The position numbers and the translations under genes are program-made. This document shows, in pieces, positions 10,411 to 21,964 of a stretch of DNA of 64,000 nt. The DNA lies in the NCBI RefSeq assembly GCF_026013645.1, contig NZ_CP110224.1, positions 124,001-188,000 on the forward strand. Reading direction: 5' to 3'. Source of the DNA: Virgibacillus natechei. GTDB lineage: Bacteria > Bacillota > Bacilli > Bacillales > Amphibacillaceae. The notes beneath the pieces were generated by a model. That model did not search any database and had not been told where the DNA came from. It saw only the letters and a list, made by a program, of their open reading frames with translations. Position 1 is the stretch's first letter, and every line of letters starts with the position of its first letter.

Positions 10411-10690
10411 ACATACCGTTTATATACTAAAATGTGGTGATAACTCGTTATATACGGGTTATACGAATGATTTAGAGAATCGATTAACCATGCATAACGA
10501 GGGAAAAGGTGCAAAGTATACGCGTGGGCGTGGCCCGTTTCAGGTTGTCTTTGTGGAGAAATTTTCTACAAAGGAAGAAGCATTGCAGAAGGAATACCAG
10601 ATCAAACAACGTTCCCGAAAAGAGAAGTTTGAACTGATTCGGGATAAGCTGAAAGAAGTGATGCAGTTTGGACATACAGAAAAGCTTTGA
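10397..10690 (+). CDS. yazA: GIY-YIG nuclease-like protein YazA
   Basis: A 97-residue single-domain GIY-YIG protein. [22 protein letters not shown] supplies the GIY...YTG pair of tyrosines and the catalytic arginine region, and KYTRGRGPF follows. The family is widespread (UPF0213) and its substrate is unknown; nuclease activity is assumed from the fold. The ATG at 10397 lies inside the end of yabB. A longer reading starting at 10355 would overlap more without a ribosome site. Confidence 0.85.
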   Translation: MAEHEHTVYILKCGDNSLYTGYTNDLENRLTMHNEGKGAKYTRGRGPFQVVFVEKFSTKEEALQKEYQIKQRSRKEKFELIRDKLKEVMQFGHTEKL

Positions 10691-11543
10691 TGATGAAGCA
10701 AAGGGTGCTATCTACGTTGTTCCAACGCCGATTGGCAACCTCGAGGATATAACGTTTCGTGCGCTGAAAATATTGGGATCTGTGTCGATAATTGCTGCAG
10801 AGGATACGAGGAATACGAAAAATCTCCTCAATCATTTTGAAATCACTACATCCTTAATTAGCTATCATGAGCATAATAAAATGGCTCGTGAGGATCAGCT
10901 ACTGGAAAGAGTGGAAAACGGGGAATCGGTCGCTATTGTCAGTGATGCGGGCATGCCTGCCATTTCTGATCCAGGCTATGAACTGGTGCAAGCCGCTACC
11001 AGCAGAGGTCAGTCTGTTGTTGTTCTTCCGGGGGCGAATGCTGCGTTATGCGCGTTAGTTGGTTCAGGACTTTCAACGGATACGTTTTACTTTTACGGAT
11101 TTTTGCCACGGAAGAAAAAGGAAAAAATAGAAGCGCTAAATCAGATGAAGGCATTCCAGGCAACACTGCTATTTTACGAATCTCCTTACCGGTTAAAGGA
11201 TACATTGAAAGAAATGCTGGAGCAACTGGGTAACCGTCAAATTGTGATTGCACGCGAGTTAACGAAGCGGTTTGAGGAATATGCACGTGGAACAGTAGAA
11301 GAACTTATTTCCTGGGCTGAAGGAAGAGAGCTAAAAGGCGAATTTTGTATCGTTTTGGAGGGGAATCCTGAACAGCTAGAGCCGGACACTGCTTTATGGT
11401 GGAGCCACTTATCGGTCACAGAGCATGTGAACCATTATATAGAAGAACGTCATTTATCCAGTAAAGAGGCGATTAAGCAGGCTTCAGTGGACAGGAAGAT
11501 GCCGAAGCGGGCTGTTTATCAGGCTTTTCATGTCGGGACATAG
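10668..11543 (+). CDS. rsmI: 16S rRNA (cytidine1402-2'-O)-methyltransferase
   Basis: RsmI, 291 residues, a tetrapyrrole-methylase-fold enzyme that methylates the ribose of C1402 in 16S rRNA. Signature stretches are VVPTPIGNLEDITFRAL, AAEDTRNTKNLL and SDAGMPAISDPG (residues about 83-94). The C-terminal helical region SSKEAIKQASVDRKMPKRAVY is typical. The start at 10668 overlaps yazA by 23 bases. Followed by convergent abrB, with GGGACAGG repeats between them. Confidence 0.94.
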   Translation: MDIQKSFDDEAKGAIYVVPTPIGNLEDITFRALKILGSVSIIAAEDTRNTKNLLNHFEITTSLISYHEHNKMAREDQLLERVENGESVAIVSDAGMPAISDPGYELVQAATSRGQSVVVLPGANAALCALVGSGLSTDTFYFYGFLPRKKKEKIEALNQMKAFQATLLFYESPYRLKDTLKEMLEQLGNRQIVIARELTKRFEEYARGTVEELISWAEGRELKGEFCIVLEGNPEQLEPDTALWWSHLSVTEHVNHYIEERHLSSKEAIKQASVDRKMPKRAVYQAFHVGT

Positions 11544-11561
11544 GGACAGGTTCCTTGTCCC
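11535..11561. repeat. GGGACAGG inverted repeat
   Basis: The text gggacatagggacaggttcc followed by ttgtccc forms a short imperfect hairpin overlapping the rsmI stop. A related unit lies at 11629-11654 and a degenerate one at 1056-1082. Confidence 0.5.
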
Positions 11562-11624
11562 GGTAAGAGCATCTTGTGATCAACCATGAATCATGTCGGT
11601 ATTTACACCGTGTTTTCATTACCA

Positions 11625-11657
11625 AAAAGGGACAAGGTTTCTGCCCCCTGTCCCTTT
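11625..11657 (-). terminator. abrB: Terminator of abrB within a GGGACAGG repeat
   Basis: On the minus strand AAAGGGACAGGGGGC is followed by an arm ending TTGTCCCTTTTT. The hairpin and T-run directly after the abrB stop fit a rho-independent terminator built from the repeat. Confidence 0.6.
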
Positions 11658-11934
11658 ATTTATCGAATCGTGATTGTATCTCTTCAATTAATCCTTGTGC
11701 GCCTTCTTGGCTGAGTACAAGTTTTCCATTTGCAAATGATAGGTTTTCATCTGAGGTTTCGCCGGTTATTTGGCATGTCATATTTGGTTTGAATTTCTTT
11801 AAAACAATACTATCATTTTCGACATAAATTTCCATTGAATCCTTCTCGTGGATATCAAGTGTCCGACGTAATTCAATGGGTATGACAACACGACCAAGTT
11901 CGTCAACTTTTCGTACAATCCCAATAGACTTCAT
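11656..11934 (-). CDS. abrB: Transition-state regulator AbrB
   Basis: A 92-residue global repressor of post-exponential genes. The N-terminal DNA-binding swapped hairpin reads MKSIGIVRKVDELGRVVIPI and continues with ELRRTLDIHEKDSMEIYVE, nearly the B. subtilis AbrB pattern. The C-terminal multimerisation half includes KPNMTCQITGE. A GGGAGGAG ribosome site precedes the start. Two Spo0A-box-like sequences lie upstream at 12037-12052, in line with Spo0A repression of abrB. Confidence 0.95.
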   Translation of the reverse strand: MKSIGIVRKVDELGRVVIPIELRRTLDIHEKDSMEIYVENDSIVLKKFKPNMTCQITGETSDENLSFANGKLVLSQEGAQGLIEEIQSRFDK

Positions 11935-12036
11935 ATTTTTTCTCCTCCCTCTTAAGGTTGGAAAAACGTTGCTAATCGCAAAAGCGGATGCATTAGTTTT
12001 TCTTTTAAATTATAATTATTAAAAAAATCCACATAT

Positions 12037-12052
12037 TTCGACATCTGTCAAA
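12037..12052 (-). promoter_or_regulatory. abrB: Candidate Spo0A boxes upstream of abrB
   Basis: Forward TTCGACA (12037-12043) is a perfect 0A box (TGTCGAA) read on the minus strand. TGTCAAA (12046-12052) is a one-mismatch box in the opposite direction two bases away. They lie about 105-120 bases before the abrB start. An A/T-rich -10-like TATAAT on the minus strand (12009-12014) is nearer the gene. Confidence 0.5.
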
Positions 12053-12121
12053 ATAATACCAATAATCCCCTGTTGTGTCAATTAATTTTTAGAAAAAAGA
12101 AAAATTGGGTTTTCGCAGAAT

Positions 12122-12150
12122 TTGGCAAATGACACTTTAATCGCTACAAT
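12122..12150 (+). promoter_or_regulatory. metG: Predicted sigma-A promoter of metG
   Basis: TTGGCA (12122-12127), a 17-base spacer and TACAAT (12145-12150). This leaves a leader of roughly 100 bases before the metG start. Confidence 0.6.
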
Positions 12151-12173
12151 AGAAATAGTTTTAAATTTTGTAG

Positions 12174-12222
12174 AAAGCAACGAAGGTTTCACCTATAAAG
12201 ACTTGGTGGATGCTTCTTTTTC
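12174..12222 (+). promoter_or_regulatory. metG: Hairpin with T-run in the metG leader
   Basis: AAGCA (12175-12179) can pair with TGCTT (12211-12215), and TCACC with GGTGG inside, followed by CTTTTT. It resembles an attenuator terminator. I do not find T-box landmarks such as the conserved 14-base T-box bulge, so the regulator, if any, is unknown. Confidence 0.35.
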
Positions 12223-12257
12223 TAAATGCTGGTAGTAGACTCGAGGAGGTAAAATGA

Positions 12258-14219
<1,962 letters not shown>

Positions 14220-14274
14220 TTAGAAAAGGTCACCTTAGGGTCGGCCTTTTCCTTTGATATAAGGAAGTGATGAA

Positions 14275-15045
14275 GTGCTTTTTGATACACATGTACATTT
14301 AAATGCAAGGCAATTTTCCGAAGACCGTGGAGCGACGATTCAGCGTGCTTTTGATGCGGGTGTAACCAATATGGTTGTCGTTGGTTTTGACAGGGAGACA
14401 ATTCCGTTAGCCATTGAAATTGCCGAACAGAATGAGACGATTTATGCAGCTGTAGGCTGGCATCCGGTTGATGCGATTGATATGACGGATGAAGATTTGA
14501 ATTGGATTGAGGAGTTGGCCGCGCATCCGAAAGTAGTTGCTATTGGTGAAATGGGATTGGATTATCATTGGGACAAATCGCCGAAAGATATACAAAAACA
14601 AGTCTTTCGTAAGCAAATTCGTCTTGCAAAAAAAGTGAATATGCCGATTACCATTCACAACCGTGAAGCTACCTCAGATATCATTGAAATTTTGCAGGAA
14701 GAAGATGCGAAAGCTGTAGGTGGGATTATGCATTGCTACAATGATTCGGTAGATTACGTCCAGGCATGCCTGGATATGAATTTTTATATCTCTCTTGGGG
14801 GCCCGGTAACCTTCAAAAACGCTACAATGCCAAAGGAAGTTGCTGTTGAGGTGCCTATAGATCGTTTATTAGTGGAAACCGATGCACCATTTCTAGCACC
14901 ACATCCGAATCGCGGCAAACGAAATGAACCGGCTTATGTTAAGTTGGTAGCTGAGAAGATTGCTGAACTAAAAGAGATGACCTTAGATGAGGTTAGTAAA
15001 ATTACGACAGAGAACGCATTTTCTTTGTTTCGAATTAATAAGTAG
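14275..15045 (+). CDS. yabD: TatD family metal-dependent hydrolase
   Basis: A 256-residue TIM-barrel hydrolase. Metal ligands are visible in DTHVHLN, GEMGLDYHW, ITIHNRE, GIMHCYN and ETDAPFLAPHPNRGK. Relatives are reported as DNases/3'-5' exonucleases; the cellular role in Bacillus is unclear. The start is a GTG with an AAGGAAGTGA site; the protein's first residues (LFDTHVHL) are right at the first metal motif, as in the family. Located after metG, as in B. subtilis. Confidence 0.92.
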   Translation: MLFDTHVHLNARQFSEDRGATIQRAFDAGVTNMVVVGFDRETIPLAIEIAEQNETIYAAVGWHPVDAIDMTDEDLNWIEELAAHPKVVAIGEMGLDYHWDKSPKDIQKQVFRKQIRLAKKVNMPITIHNREATSDIIEILQEEDAKAVGGIMHCYNDSVDYVQACLDMNFYISLGGPVTFKNATMPKEVAVEVPIDRLLVETDAPFLAPHPNRGKRNEPAYVKLVAEKIAELKEMTLDEVSKITTENAFSLFRINK

Positions 15046-15070
15046 AAAAAGATGTCATCCTATCTGAAAA

Positions 15071-15106
15071 AGTTGAGACTAGCTATTCATTAAGCTAGTC
15101 TTTTCT
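15071..15106 (+). terminator. yabD: Terminator of yabD
   Basis: GACTAGCT (15077-15084) pairs with AGCTAGTC (15093-15100), 8-base loop, followed by TTTTCTCT. Confidence 0.75.
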
Positions 15107-15228
15107 CTATTTTTATAGGTAGCTTATAACCCGTTCATAACGGCAATTCTTAGCTTTTTTGGATAATTAATGTGCCTGTTCGTTATAACTTGTAACTTAA
15201 TTGTAAACGAATCGTAATTGAAATTGCT

Positions 15229-15257
15229 TTGACTTCGCATATGAATGTTTATATAAT
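15229..15257 (+). promoter_or_regulatory. yabE: Predicted promoter of yabE
   Basis: TTGACT (15229-15234), a 17-base spacer and TATAAT (15252-15257), 28 bases before the yabE start. Confidence 0.65.
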
Positions 15258-15284
15258 CGATAACGATATGGGGGAGGCAGAAGC

Positions 15285-16571
15285 ATGCGAATTATTCAAA
15301 AGCTAATGCCGGCGTCAAAAATGAAGCTGGTTATTTCAAGTATTGGGGTTTTAGCACTTATTTTATTTTCTGGACACTTATTGTTTGAGGGCACGCAAGC
15401 AGAGGTAGTAATTGTAGATAATGACGAAAAGCAGACGGTGCACACACACACCGATACCGTTGAAGACCTGCTTAACGAAGTAGGTATTACGGTTAGCGAG
15501 CATGACGATTTGTCACACGATGCAGACGAAACGGTCGTTAATGGGATGGAGATCGAATTCGTATCTGCTAAACAAATTAGCCTAGAAATTGATGGCGATG
15601 AACAGGAATACAACACGACAGAAGGCACGATTGGAGAATTTTTAGCAGCGAATAATCTTTCGTTTGAAGAACGTGACGATGTCTCACATGATAAAAAAGA
15701 AGCAATCAAAGACGGACTACATATAGAAGTTAACCAAGCATACGAAGTCGAAATTAATGACGGTGGAGATGAGGACACATTCTGGACAACTGGCGGGTCT
15801 GTTGAAGAATTATTAGCAGAGGCTGATATTGACTATGATCAGGATAGTGATGATGAAATCAAACCAGGCTTAAGTGACGATGTAACGAAAGACACGCCGA
15901 TAGAAATTGTACGTGTCCAAAAGGATGAAGATGAAGTTACGGAAGCAATTGCCTTTGAAACAGAAACAAAGGAAGACAGCTCCCTTGCTAAGGGGGAAGA
16001 ACAGGTCGTTAGTGAAGGCGAGCAAGGAACGGTTAAAAAAATCTTTGAAATAATAACGGAAAACGGCGAGGAAGCAGAACGTAATTTAGTCAGTGAAGAA
16101 GTGACAGAAGAAAGCGAAAATCGTGTGGTGGCTGTTGGCACGAAGGAATCGGACCCGGATCCCGAACCACAAGAAGATTCAAACCTTGTCACATTATCAA
16201 GCGATAGTTCTGAGTCAGACAATAATACAGAAAGTGCTTCAGCTAGTGAATCCGAAAGTGAATCAAAGCGTAACGCAGGTGGAGAAACATATACCATGAG
16301 CGCAAGTGCGTATACGGTAAATTGTTCTGGTTGCTCCGGAAGTGGATATACGGCGACCGGCATTAATTTGAACGAAAATCCGAAAGTTATTGCAGTAGAT
16401 CCAAATGTAATCCCTCTCGGTACCAAGGTATGGGTTGAAGGGTATGGAGAAGCGATTGCCGGAGATACTGGTGGAAGTATAAATGGAAATAAGATTGATC
16501 TACATTTCCAAAGTAGGCAGGATGCTTTGGCGTTCGGCAGACAAACAGTTGAATTAAGAATTATTGATTGA
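15285..16571 (+). CDS. yabE: YabE/Rpf-like cell-wall protein (DUF348, G5, 3D domains)
   Basis: Secreted wall-associated protein, 428 residues. An N-terminal hydrophobic anchor (about 13-33) is followed by three DUF348-type repeats (each with THTDTVEDLLNE-like text, about 40-195), a G5 domain (about 200-275) and a serine/glutamate-rich linker (SESDNNTESASASESESESK). The C-terminal 3D domain (about 340-428) has AVDPNVIPLGTKVWV and GDTGGSINGNKIDLHF, with the three aspartates of the presumed lytic centre. Homologues resemble resuscitation-promoting factors and probably cleave peptidoglycan. Unusually acidic, fitting a salt-tolerant host. Confidence 0.92.
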   Translation: MRIIQKLMPASKMKLVISSIGVLALILFSGHLLFEGTQAEVVIVDNDEKQTVHTHTDTVEDLLNEVGITVSEHDDLSHDADETVVNGMEIEFVSAKQISLEIDGDEQEYNTTEGTIGEFLAANNLSFEERDDVSHDKKEAIKDGLHIEVNQAYEVEINDGGDEDTFWTTGGSVEELLAEADIDYDQDSDDEIKPGLSDDVTKDTPIEIVRVQKDEDEVTEAIAFETETKEDSSLAKGEEQVVSEGEQGTVKKIFEIITENGEEAERNLVSEEVTEESENRVVAVGTKESDPDPEPQEDSNLVTLSSDSSESDNNTESASASESESESKRNAGGETYTMSASAYTVNCSGCSGSGYTATGINLNENPKVIAVDPNVIPLGTKVWVEGYGEAIAGDTGGSINGNKIDLHFQSRQDALAFGRQTVELRIID

Positions 16572-16576
16572 TAAAT

Positions 16577-16617
16577 AAAACTGCTCTTGCCATGATATAA
16601 TGGTAAGAGCAGTTTTT
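16577..16617 (+). terminator. yabE: Terminator of yabE
   Basis: AAAACTGCTCTTGCCAT pairs with ATGGTAAGAGCAGTTTT around a 6-base loop, followed by further T residues. Confidence 0.85.
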
Positions 16618-16739
16618 ATTTAAATGTAAAGAAACGTAGTAAAATCAAAGACTAGGTTTTGATTATGAACTTGGTAGATGCCGAGTGTGTTGCCAAGGTC
16701 TTGAGAATGTCGAGGTTAATTTTGAAATGAGGAATCGTA

Positions 16740-18180
<1,441 letters not shown>

Positions 18181-18187
18181 AATAAGT

Positions 18188-18226
18188 ATCAAGCTATTGC
18201 TGTTAGGGAGGCAATAGCTTTTTCTT
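18188..18226 (+). terminator. rsmA: Terminator of rnmV-rsmA
   Basis: AAGCTATTGC (18191-18200) and GCAATAGCTT (18211-18220) form a perfect 10-bp stem followed by TTTCTTTT. Confidence 0.9.
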
Positions 18227-18265
18227 TTAAGCCATATACTATACATTTTGTGTGAGGTTTAGAAA

Positions 18266-18848
18266 GGCTCTTTTCGTAAGCAGTTGATATAAAAGACGAC
18301 GCACGTGTTGGGTTTCTTTCCGCTGCGGACCGTTGCTTTCCGCGGGCACGGCCTCAGCCTCCTTGCCCCGGCGAGGGGTATGCCGACGTTGTCCGCAAAG
18401 GACGGTTTAGTCGGCCTTCCTTAGGATAGTCCTGCGGGGTCTTCAGACTCGTGCTGGGGCTGCGCGTAAATGCTCGCCCCATCGAAAACCTTTGTTCCCG
18501 CAGGAGTCAACGGTCCTCCGCTCCAAGCAATCACCGGAAAAGTGCAAGCATTTGTTTACATTAATCAAATAATACATTTTTAGAAGCAGAAAAACACAAC
18601 ACACAGCGGAGGAAATACATGGAGACTCCGGCGGGAGGAAAGGTCTAGGTGAGACCCCGCAGTGCGTTAGCACGAGGAGGCTCACCAGCCGCCCGCGGAA
18701 AGCGGAATGTATTTCCGTAGCGGGTATAAAAAGCATCACCCTTAATTTCAATTTACGTCGTCTTCTATAGATTTTGCGTCAAAAACAACGATTCTTTTCG
18801 GTGGGACGAGTAAGCGCAGTCCCAGTCCCAATCTTTTAGAAAACAGCC
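18266..18848. repeat. Long interspersed repeat with terminal inverted repeats (family A, copy 1)
   Basis: A GC-rich 583-bp non-coding element. The left end GGCTCTTTTCGTAAG and the right end TCTTTTAGAAAACAGCC are imperfect inverted repeats. Inner text such as CGCTGCGGACCGTTGCTTTC, CTCCTTG, CGGAAAGCGGAATGTATTTC and GGGACGAGTAAGCGCAGTCC recurs at 48109-48640 (opposite direction) and 57509-57719 (short form). No open frame with a ribosome site or known product is inside. It is MITE-like or a structured bacterial interspersed repeat. Confidence 0.7.
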
Positions 18849-18966
18849 CAATACATAAAAATTTCTGTATCATATCTTTTCGTGAATAGACCGATTTATT
18901 TCACAAATACTAATAACGGTGTTTCCGAACTCTTATAATCAATGGGAACCTAGAAAGGGATTTTAC

Positions 18967-20463
18967 ATGAAAAAGGTAACCACGGTCTTTTGGGTTACAT
19001 TGGTGATTGTGTTAGGGCTATCTCTTTGGGGATCATTGGATCCTGTGAGATTTGAAAATGTTTCAAGTACTATTATGAACTATGTATCTGTTCACTTTGG
19101 TTGGTATTATTTATTAATCGTATCACTGTTTCTCATCTTCTGTTTGTATTTGATCTTCAGTCCATATGGGAAGATCAAGCTCGGAAAAAAGGATGACAAG
19201 CCGGAATTCAGTTATCCTACTTGGTTTGCCATGCTCTTTAGTGCAGGTATGGGGATAGGACTTGTGTTTTTCGGCGTAGCTTCGCCAGTATCTCACTATG
19301 CTACAACCCCACCTACTGCAGATCCTGCTACAAGTCAGGCTATTGAGGATGCGTTGCGCGTTACATTCTTCCATTACGGGATTCATGCATGGGCAATATA
19401 TGCAGTCATCGCACTAGTGCTTGCTTATTTCATGTTTCGCCATGATAAGCCTGGTTTAATCAGTGCGACCCTTGAGCCAATATTTGGAGATCGTATGAAG
19501 GGTGCTTGGGGTAAAGGGATTGATGTCATCGCCGTGTTTGCGACTATTGTTGGTGTAGCCACAACCCTCGGGTTTGGTGCCACTCAAATTAACGGTGGTT
19601 TAACGTATTTGCTGGGCATCGATAATGCGTTTTGGGTTCAACTGGTTATTATTCTTGTCGTTACTGTTTTGTTCATGATTTCATCCTATACCGGCCTTAG
19701 TAAGGGTATTAAGTACTTAAGTAATGCCAATATGGGGATAGCTGGTTTATTGCTTGTTGCCACGATTATTTTAGGCCCGACGCTCTACATTCTAAATTCA
19801 TTAACGGATGCAATTGGGGCGTACTTTCAACAGATACCTGCTGAAAGTCTGCGTCTATCACCAAATAATGCGGATGAACAGCAGTGGGTGTTGGACTGGA
19901 CTGTCTTTTTTTGGGCTTGGTGGATAGCCTGGTCCCCGTTCGTTGGAATATTTATTGCTCGTGTATCGAAAGGACGTACTATTCGGGAGTTTCTATCTGG
20001 GGTTCTAATCGTACCTTCTGTCGTTAGTTTTGTATGGTTTGCAACATTTGGGATTTCAGGCATTGATGCACAGCAAGGCGGTTTAGATATTGCTAGCCTT
20101 CCTGAAGAGCAAGCGCTGTTTGCCATGTTTAGCGAAATCCCTCTTGGTTTGATTTTATCGATTCTAGCGATGCTGTTAATAGGCACCTTTTTTATTACAT
20201 CAGCAGATTCCGCTACATTTGTTTTAGGAATGCAAACGACAAATGGATCTTTATCGCCTCCAAAAAAGGTTAAATTCGCATGGGGATTTGCACAATCGGC
20301 TATAGCAGCTGTGCTTTTATATACTGGAGGACTGCAGGCACTAGAAAATGCACTAATTTCGGCAGCTCTCCCATTCTCATTTATCATGCTACTTATGGTC
20401 TTCTCATTTTATAAAGCGCTAACGAAAGATAAACAAGAAGAAAAAAAGCAGAAGCATTCATAA
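18967..20463 (+). CDS. BCCT-family betaine/choline/carnitine transporter
   Basis: A 498-residue, 12-helix BCCT transporter, likely importing glycine betaine or a related compatible solute with sodium. The family core is seen in AMLFSAGMGIGLVFFGVASP and in WAWWIAWSPFVGIFIARVSK, where the Trp residues form the aromatic cage for trimethylammonium substrates. The ATG at 18967 follows AGAAAGGG; an upstream in-frame start would add 16 poorly conserved residues. The C-tail is short and charged (KDKQEEKKQKHS), as in OpuD-type osmosensors. The gene sits between rsmA and yabG where B. subtilis has none, next to a repeat element, so it is probably an insertion. Confidence 0.9.
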   Translation: MKKVTTVFWVTLVIVLGLSLWGSLDPVRFENVSSTIMNYVSVHFGWYYLLIVSLFLIFCLYLIFSPYGKIKLGKKDDKPEFSYPTWFAMLFSAGMGIGLVFFGVASPVSHYATTPPTADPATSQAIEDALRVTFFHYGIHAWAIYAVIALVLAYFMFRHDKPGLISATLEPIFGDRMKGAWGKGIDVIAVFATIVGVATTLGFGATQINGGLTYLLGIDNAFWVQLVIILVVTVLFMISSYTGLSKGIKYLSNANMGIAGLLLVATIILGPTLYILNSLTDAIGAYFQQIPAESLRLSPNNADEQQWVLDWTVFFWAWWIAWSPFVGIFIARVSKGRTIREFLSGVLIVPSVVSFVWFATFGISGIDAQQGGLDIASLPEEQALFAMFSEIPLGLILSILAMLLIGTFFITSADSATFVLGMQTTNGSLSPPKKVKFAWGFAQSAIAAVLLYTGGLQALENALISAALPFSFIMLLMVFSFYKALTKDKQEEKKQKHS

Positions 20464-20492
20464 GATGAACGGAATTCAAATGAACGATTAGC

Positions 20493-20522
20493 GCACAGAT
20501 AGGTAGGTCCCCTCATAGTCTA
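20493..20522 (+). promoter_or_regulatory. yabG: Candidate sigma-K promoter of yabG
   Basis: GCACA (20493-20497), a 16-base spacer and CATAGTCTA (20514-20522) fit the sigma-K pattern (AC in the -35; CATAnnnTA in the -10). yabG is a late mother-cell gene in B. subtilis. Confidence 0.5.
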
Positions 20523-20566
20523 TAAAAGGATTGCTTTCATTCTAATGGAGGCTGTGAGGTGAATAT

Positions 20567-21445
20567 ATGGACTTTACAACCGGCGAACTAGTAACACGTA
20601 AATCATATAATAATGACCTGCTTTTCCGAGTGGCTTTAGTGAAAGATGATATTGCTAAATTACATGGGGAGTACACTCGATTAGAGGCAGATTCTCCTTT
20701 TGAAGATCTTACTCAGGTGCAATCAAGGGAATTAGAAAAGAGACGCAAAAAAGGTAAGGAACAAGAGGAGTTTTCCTACCGTTTGTTTAGGCAAGATTAC
20801 CAATTAATGCGGGAAAAGCGAGAATATGAATCAACAGATGGCTATCATAGCGATGTTTCGTATTTTCAATTACCTACTAAGGTGCTTCATTTAGATGGGG
20901 ATCAAAACTATTTGCGAAAATGTATTGAATTATACGAACGGATGGGTATGCAAGTACATGGTGTGCATTTATATGAAAGGGATATGCCGCTTGAAATAGG
21001 AGATTTGATTGACAGAATACAACCAGACATCATTGTGATAACGGGGCATGATTCTTTCTCAAAGAATAAAGGAATAAAAGGCGACCTCCGTGCTTATCGA
21101 AATTCCAAATACTTTGCGGAAACGGTTAGAGAAGCAAGGCGGAAGAACCCTCATATGGATCAGCTTGTTATATTTGCAGGAGCATGCCAATCTCATTTTG
21201 AATCCATGATACGTTCTGGAGCCAATTATGCCAGTTCTCCATTACGAATTAATATTCATGCGCTCGATCCCGTATATATCGCAGCAAAAATTGCTTACAC
21301 ACCATTCATGGAGAAAGTGAATGTCTGGGATGCGCTGCGGAATACATTAACCGGTGATAAAGGAATGGGAGGGATAGAAACAAGAGGACTACTTCGAACG
21401 GGAATGCCATATATAAAAGAAGAGTCAGAGGAGTCAACTAATTAA
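20567..21445 (+). CDS. yabG: Sporulation-specific protease YabG
   Basis: A 292-residue cysteine-type protease acting on spore coat proteins in the mother cell. VTRKSYNNDLLFRV near the N-terminus, DIIVITGHDSF (about 155-165) and LVIFAGACQSHFESMIRSGANYASSP (His and Cys of the active-site region) mark the family. In B. subtilis it trims SpoIVA, YrbA and others to permit transglutaminase cross-linking. A candidate sigma-K promoter lies 45 bases upstream. Confidence 0.93.
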   Translation: MDFTTGELVTRKSYNNDLLFRVALVKDDIAKLHGEYTRLEADSPFEDLTQVQSRELEKRRKKGKEQEEFSYRLFRQDYQLMREKREYESTDGYHSDVSYFQLPTKVLHLDGDQNYLRKCIELYERMGMQVHGVHLYERDMPLEIGDLIDRIQPDIIVITGHDSFSKNKGIKGDLRAYRNSKYFAETVREARRKNPHMDQLVIFAGACQSHFESMIRSGANYASSPLRINIHALDPVYIAAKIAYTPFMEKVNVWDALRNTLTGDKGMGGIETRGLLRTGMPYIKEESEESTN

Positions 21446-21449
21446 GGTG

Positions 21450-21498
21450 CAAACATCTTGTCTTCATTCAAAAAAGCTGAGGACAGGATGTTTTTTAA
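21450..21498 (+). terminator. yabG: Terminator of yabG
   Basis: AACATCTTGTCTTCA (21452-21466) and TGAGGACAGGATGTT (21478-21492) pair with small mismatches and are followed by TTTT. Confidence 0.75.
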
Positions 21499-21578
21499 TC
21501 ATATTGGATAAAATGTAAAAAATAATACATAATTTGCAAACTTTTACAAAGAATAAAGGTAACAAGTGAATTTTACTG

Positions 21579-21608
21579 TTGACATTAAAAAAGGAATACT
21601 GATATAAT
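21579..21608 (+). promoter_or_regulatory. veg: Strong sigma-A promoter of veg
   Basis: TTGACA (21579-21584), an 18-base spacer and TATAAT (21603-21608). Both hexamers match the consensus exactly. The veg promoter of B. subtilis is a classic very strong vegetative promoter. Confidence 0.85.
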
Positions 21609-21671
21609 ATAAAGTTTTATTTGACTATTATACAAGCTTATGGTATGATAAATACAGTGAGGTGGAGTGTA

Positions 21672-21938
21672 GTGGCTAAAACATTAATCGAAATTAAGCA
21701 AGGTCTTGAATGTCAACTTGGAAACCGTTTGAAATTGAAGGCCAACGGCGGACGAAGGAAGACCATTGAACGCTCAGGTATATTGGCGGAAATGTATCCT
21801 TCAGTTTTTGTTGTTGAGCTGGACCAAGACGAGAATGCCTTCGAACGTGTTTCATACAGCTATGCAGATGTTTTAACAGAAACAGTAGAATTAAGCTTCC
21901 CCGACGAGAGAACGGTAGCTTTACTCATGGAGCAGTAA
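21672..21938 (+). CDS. veg: Veg protein
   Basis: An 88-residue protein (start GTG, first residues [20 protein letters not shown]). Conserved features are the basic [14 protein letters not shown] and the acidic [21 protein letters not shown] segments. Veg stimulates biofilm formation in B. subtilis by opposing SinR, by an incompletely known mechanism. The GTG at 21672 follows GAGGTGGAG; longer readings lack conservation. Confidence 0.93.
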   Translation: MAKTLIEIKQGLECQLGNRLKLKANGGRRKTIERSGILAEMYPSVFVVELDQDENAFERVSYSYADVLTETVELSFPDERTVALLMEQ

Positions 21939-21964
21939 ACAAGAAATTGTTTGCTGCTTTTGTT
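21931..21964 (+). terminator. veg: Terminator of veg
   Basis: GCAGTAAACAA (21932-21942), loop GAAA, TTGTTTGCTGC (21947-21957), then TTTTGTTTT. The stem overlaps the stop codon. Confidence 0.8.

Noticed and set aside
12151..12257. T-box riboswitch before metG
   Set aside because: The conserved T-box bulge and specifier-loop landmarks are not seen; only a generic hairpin with a T-run.
15296..16426. Long minus-strand frames (160 and 195 codons) opposite yabE
   Set aside because: Serine-rich products arise from the complement of Glu/Asp-rich yabE codons. An antisense RNA to yabE is known in B. subtilis, but nothing here shows a protein.
18443..18751. Minus-strand frame inside the long repeat
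   Set aside because: It lies in the repeat element with copies elsewhere and has no ribosome site or recognised domain.
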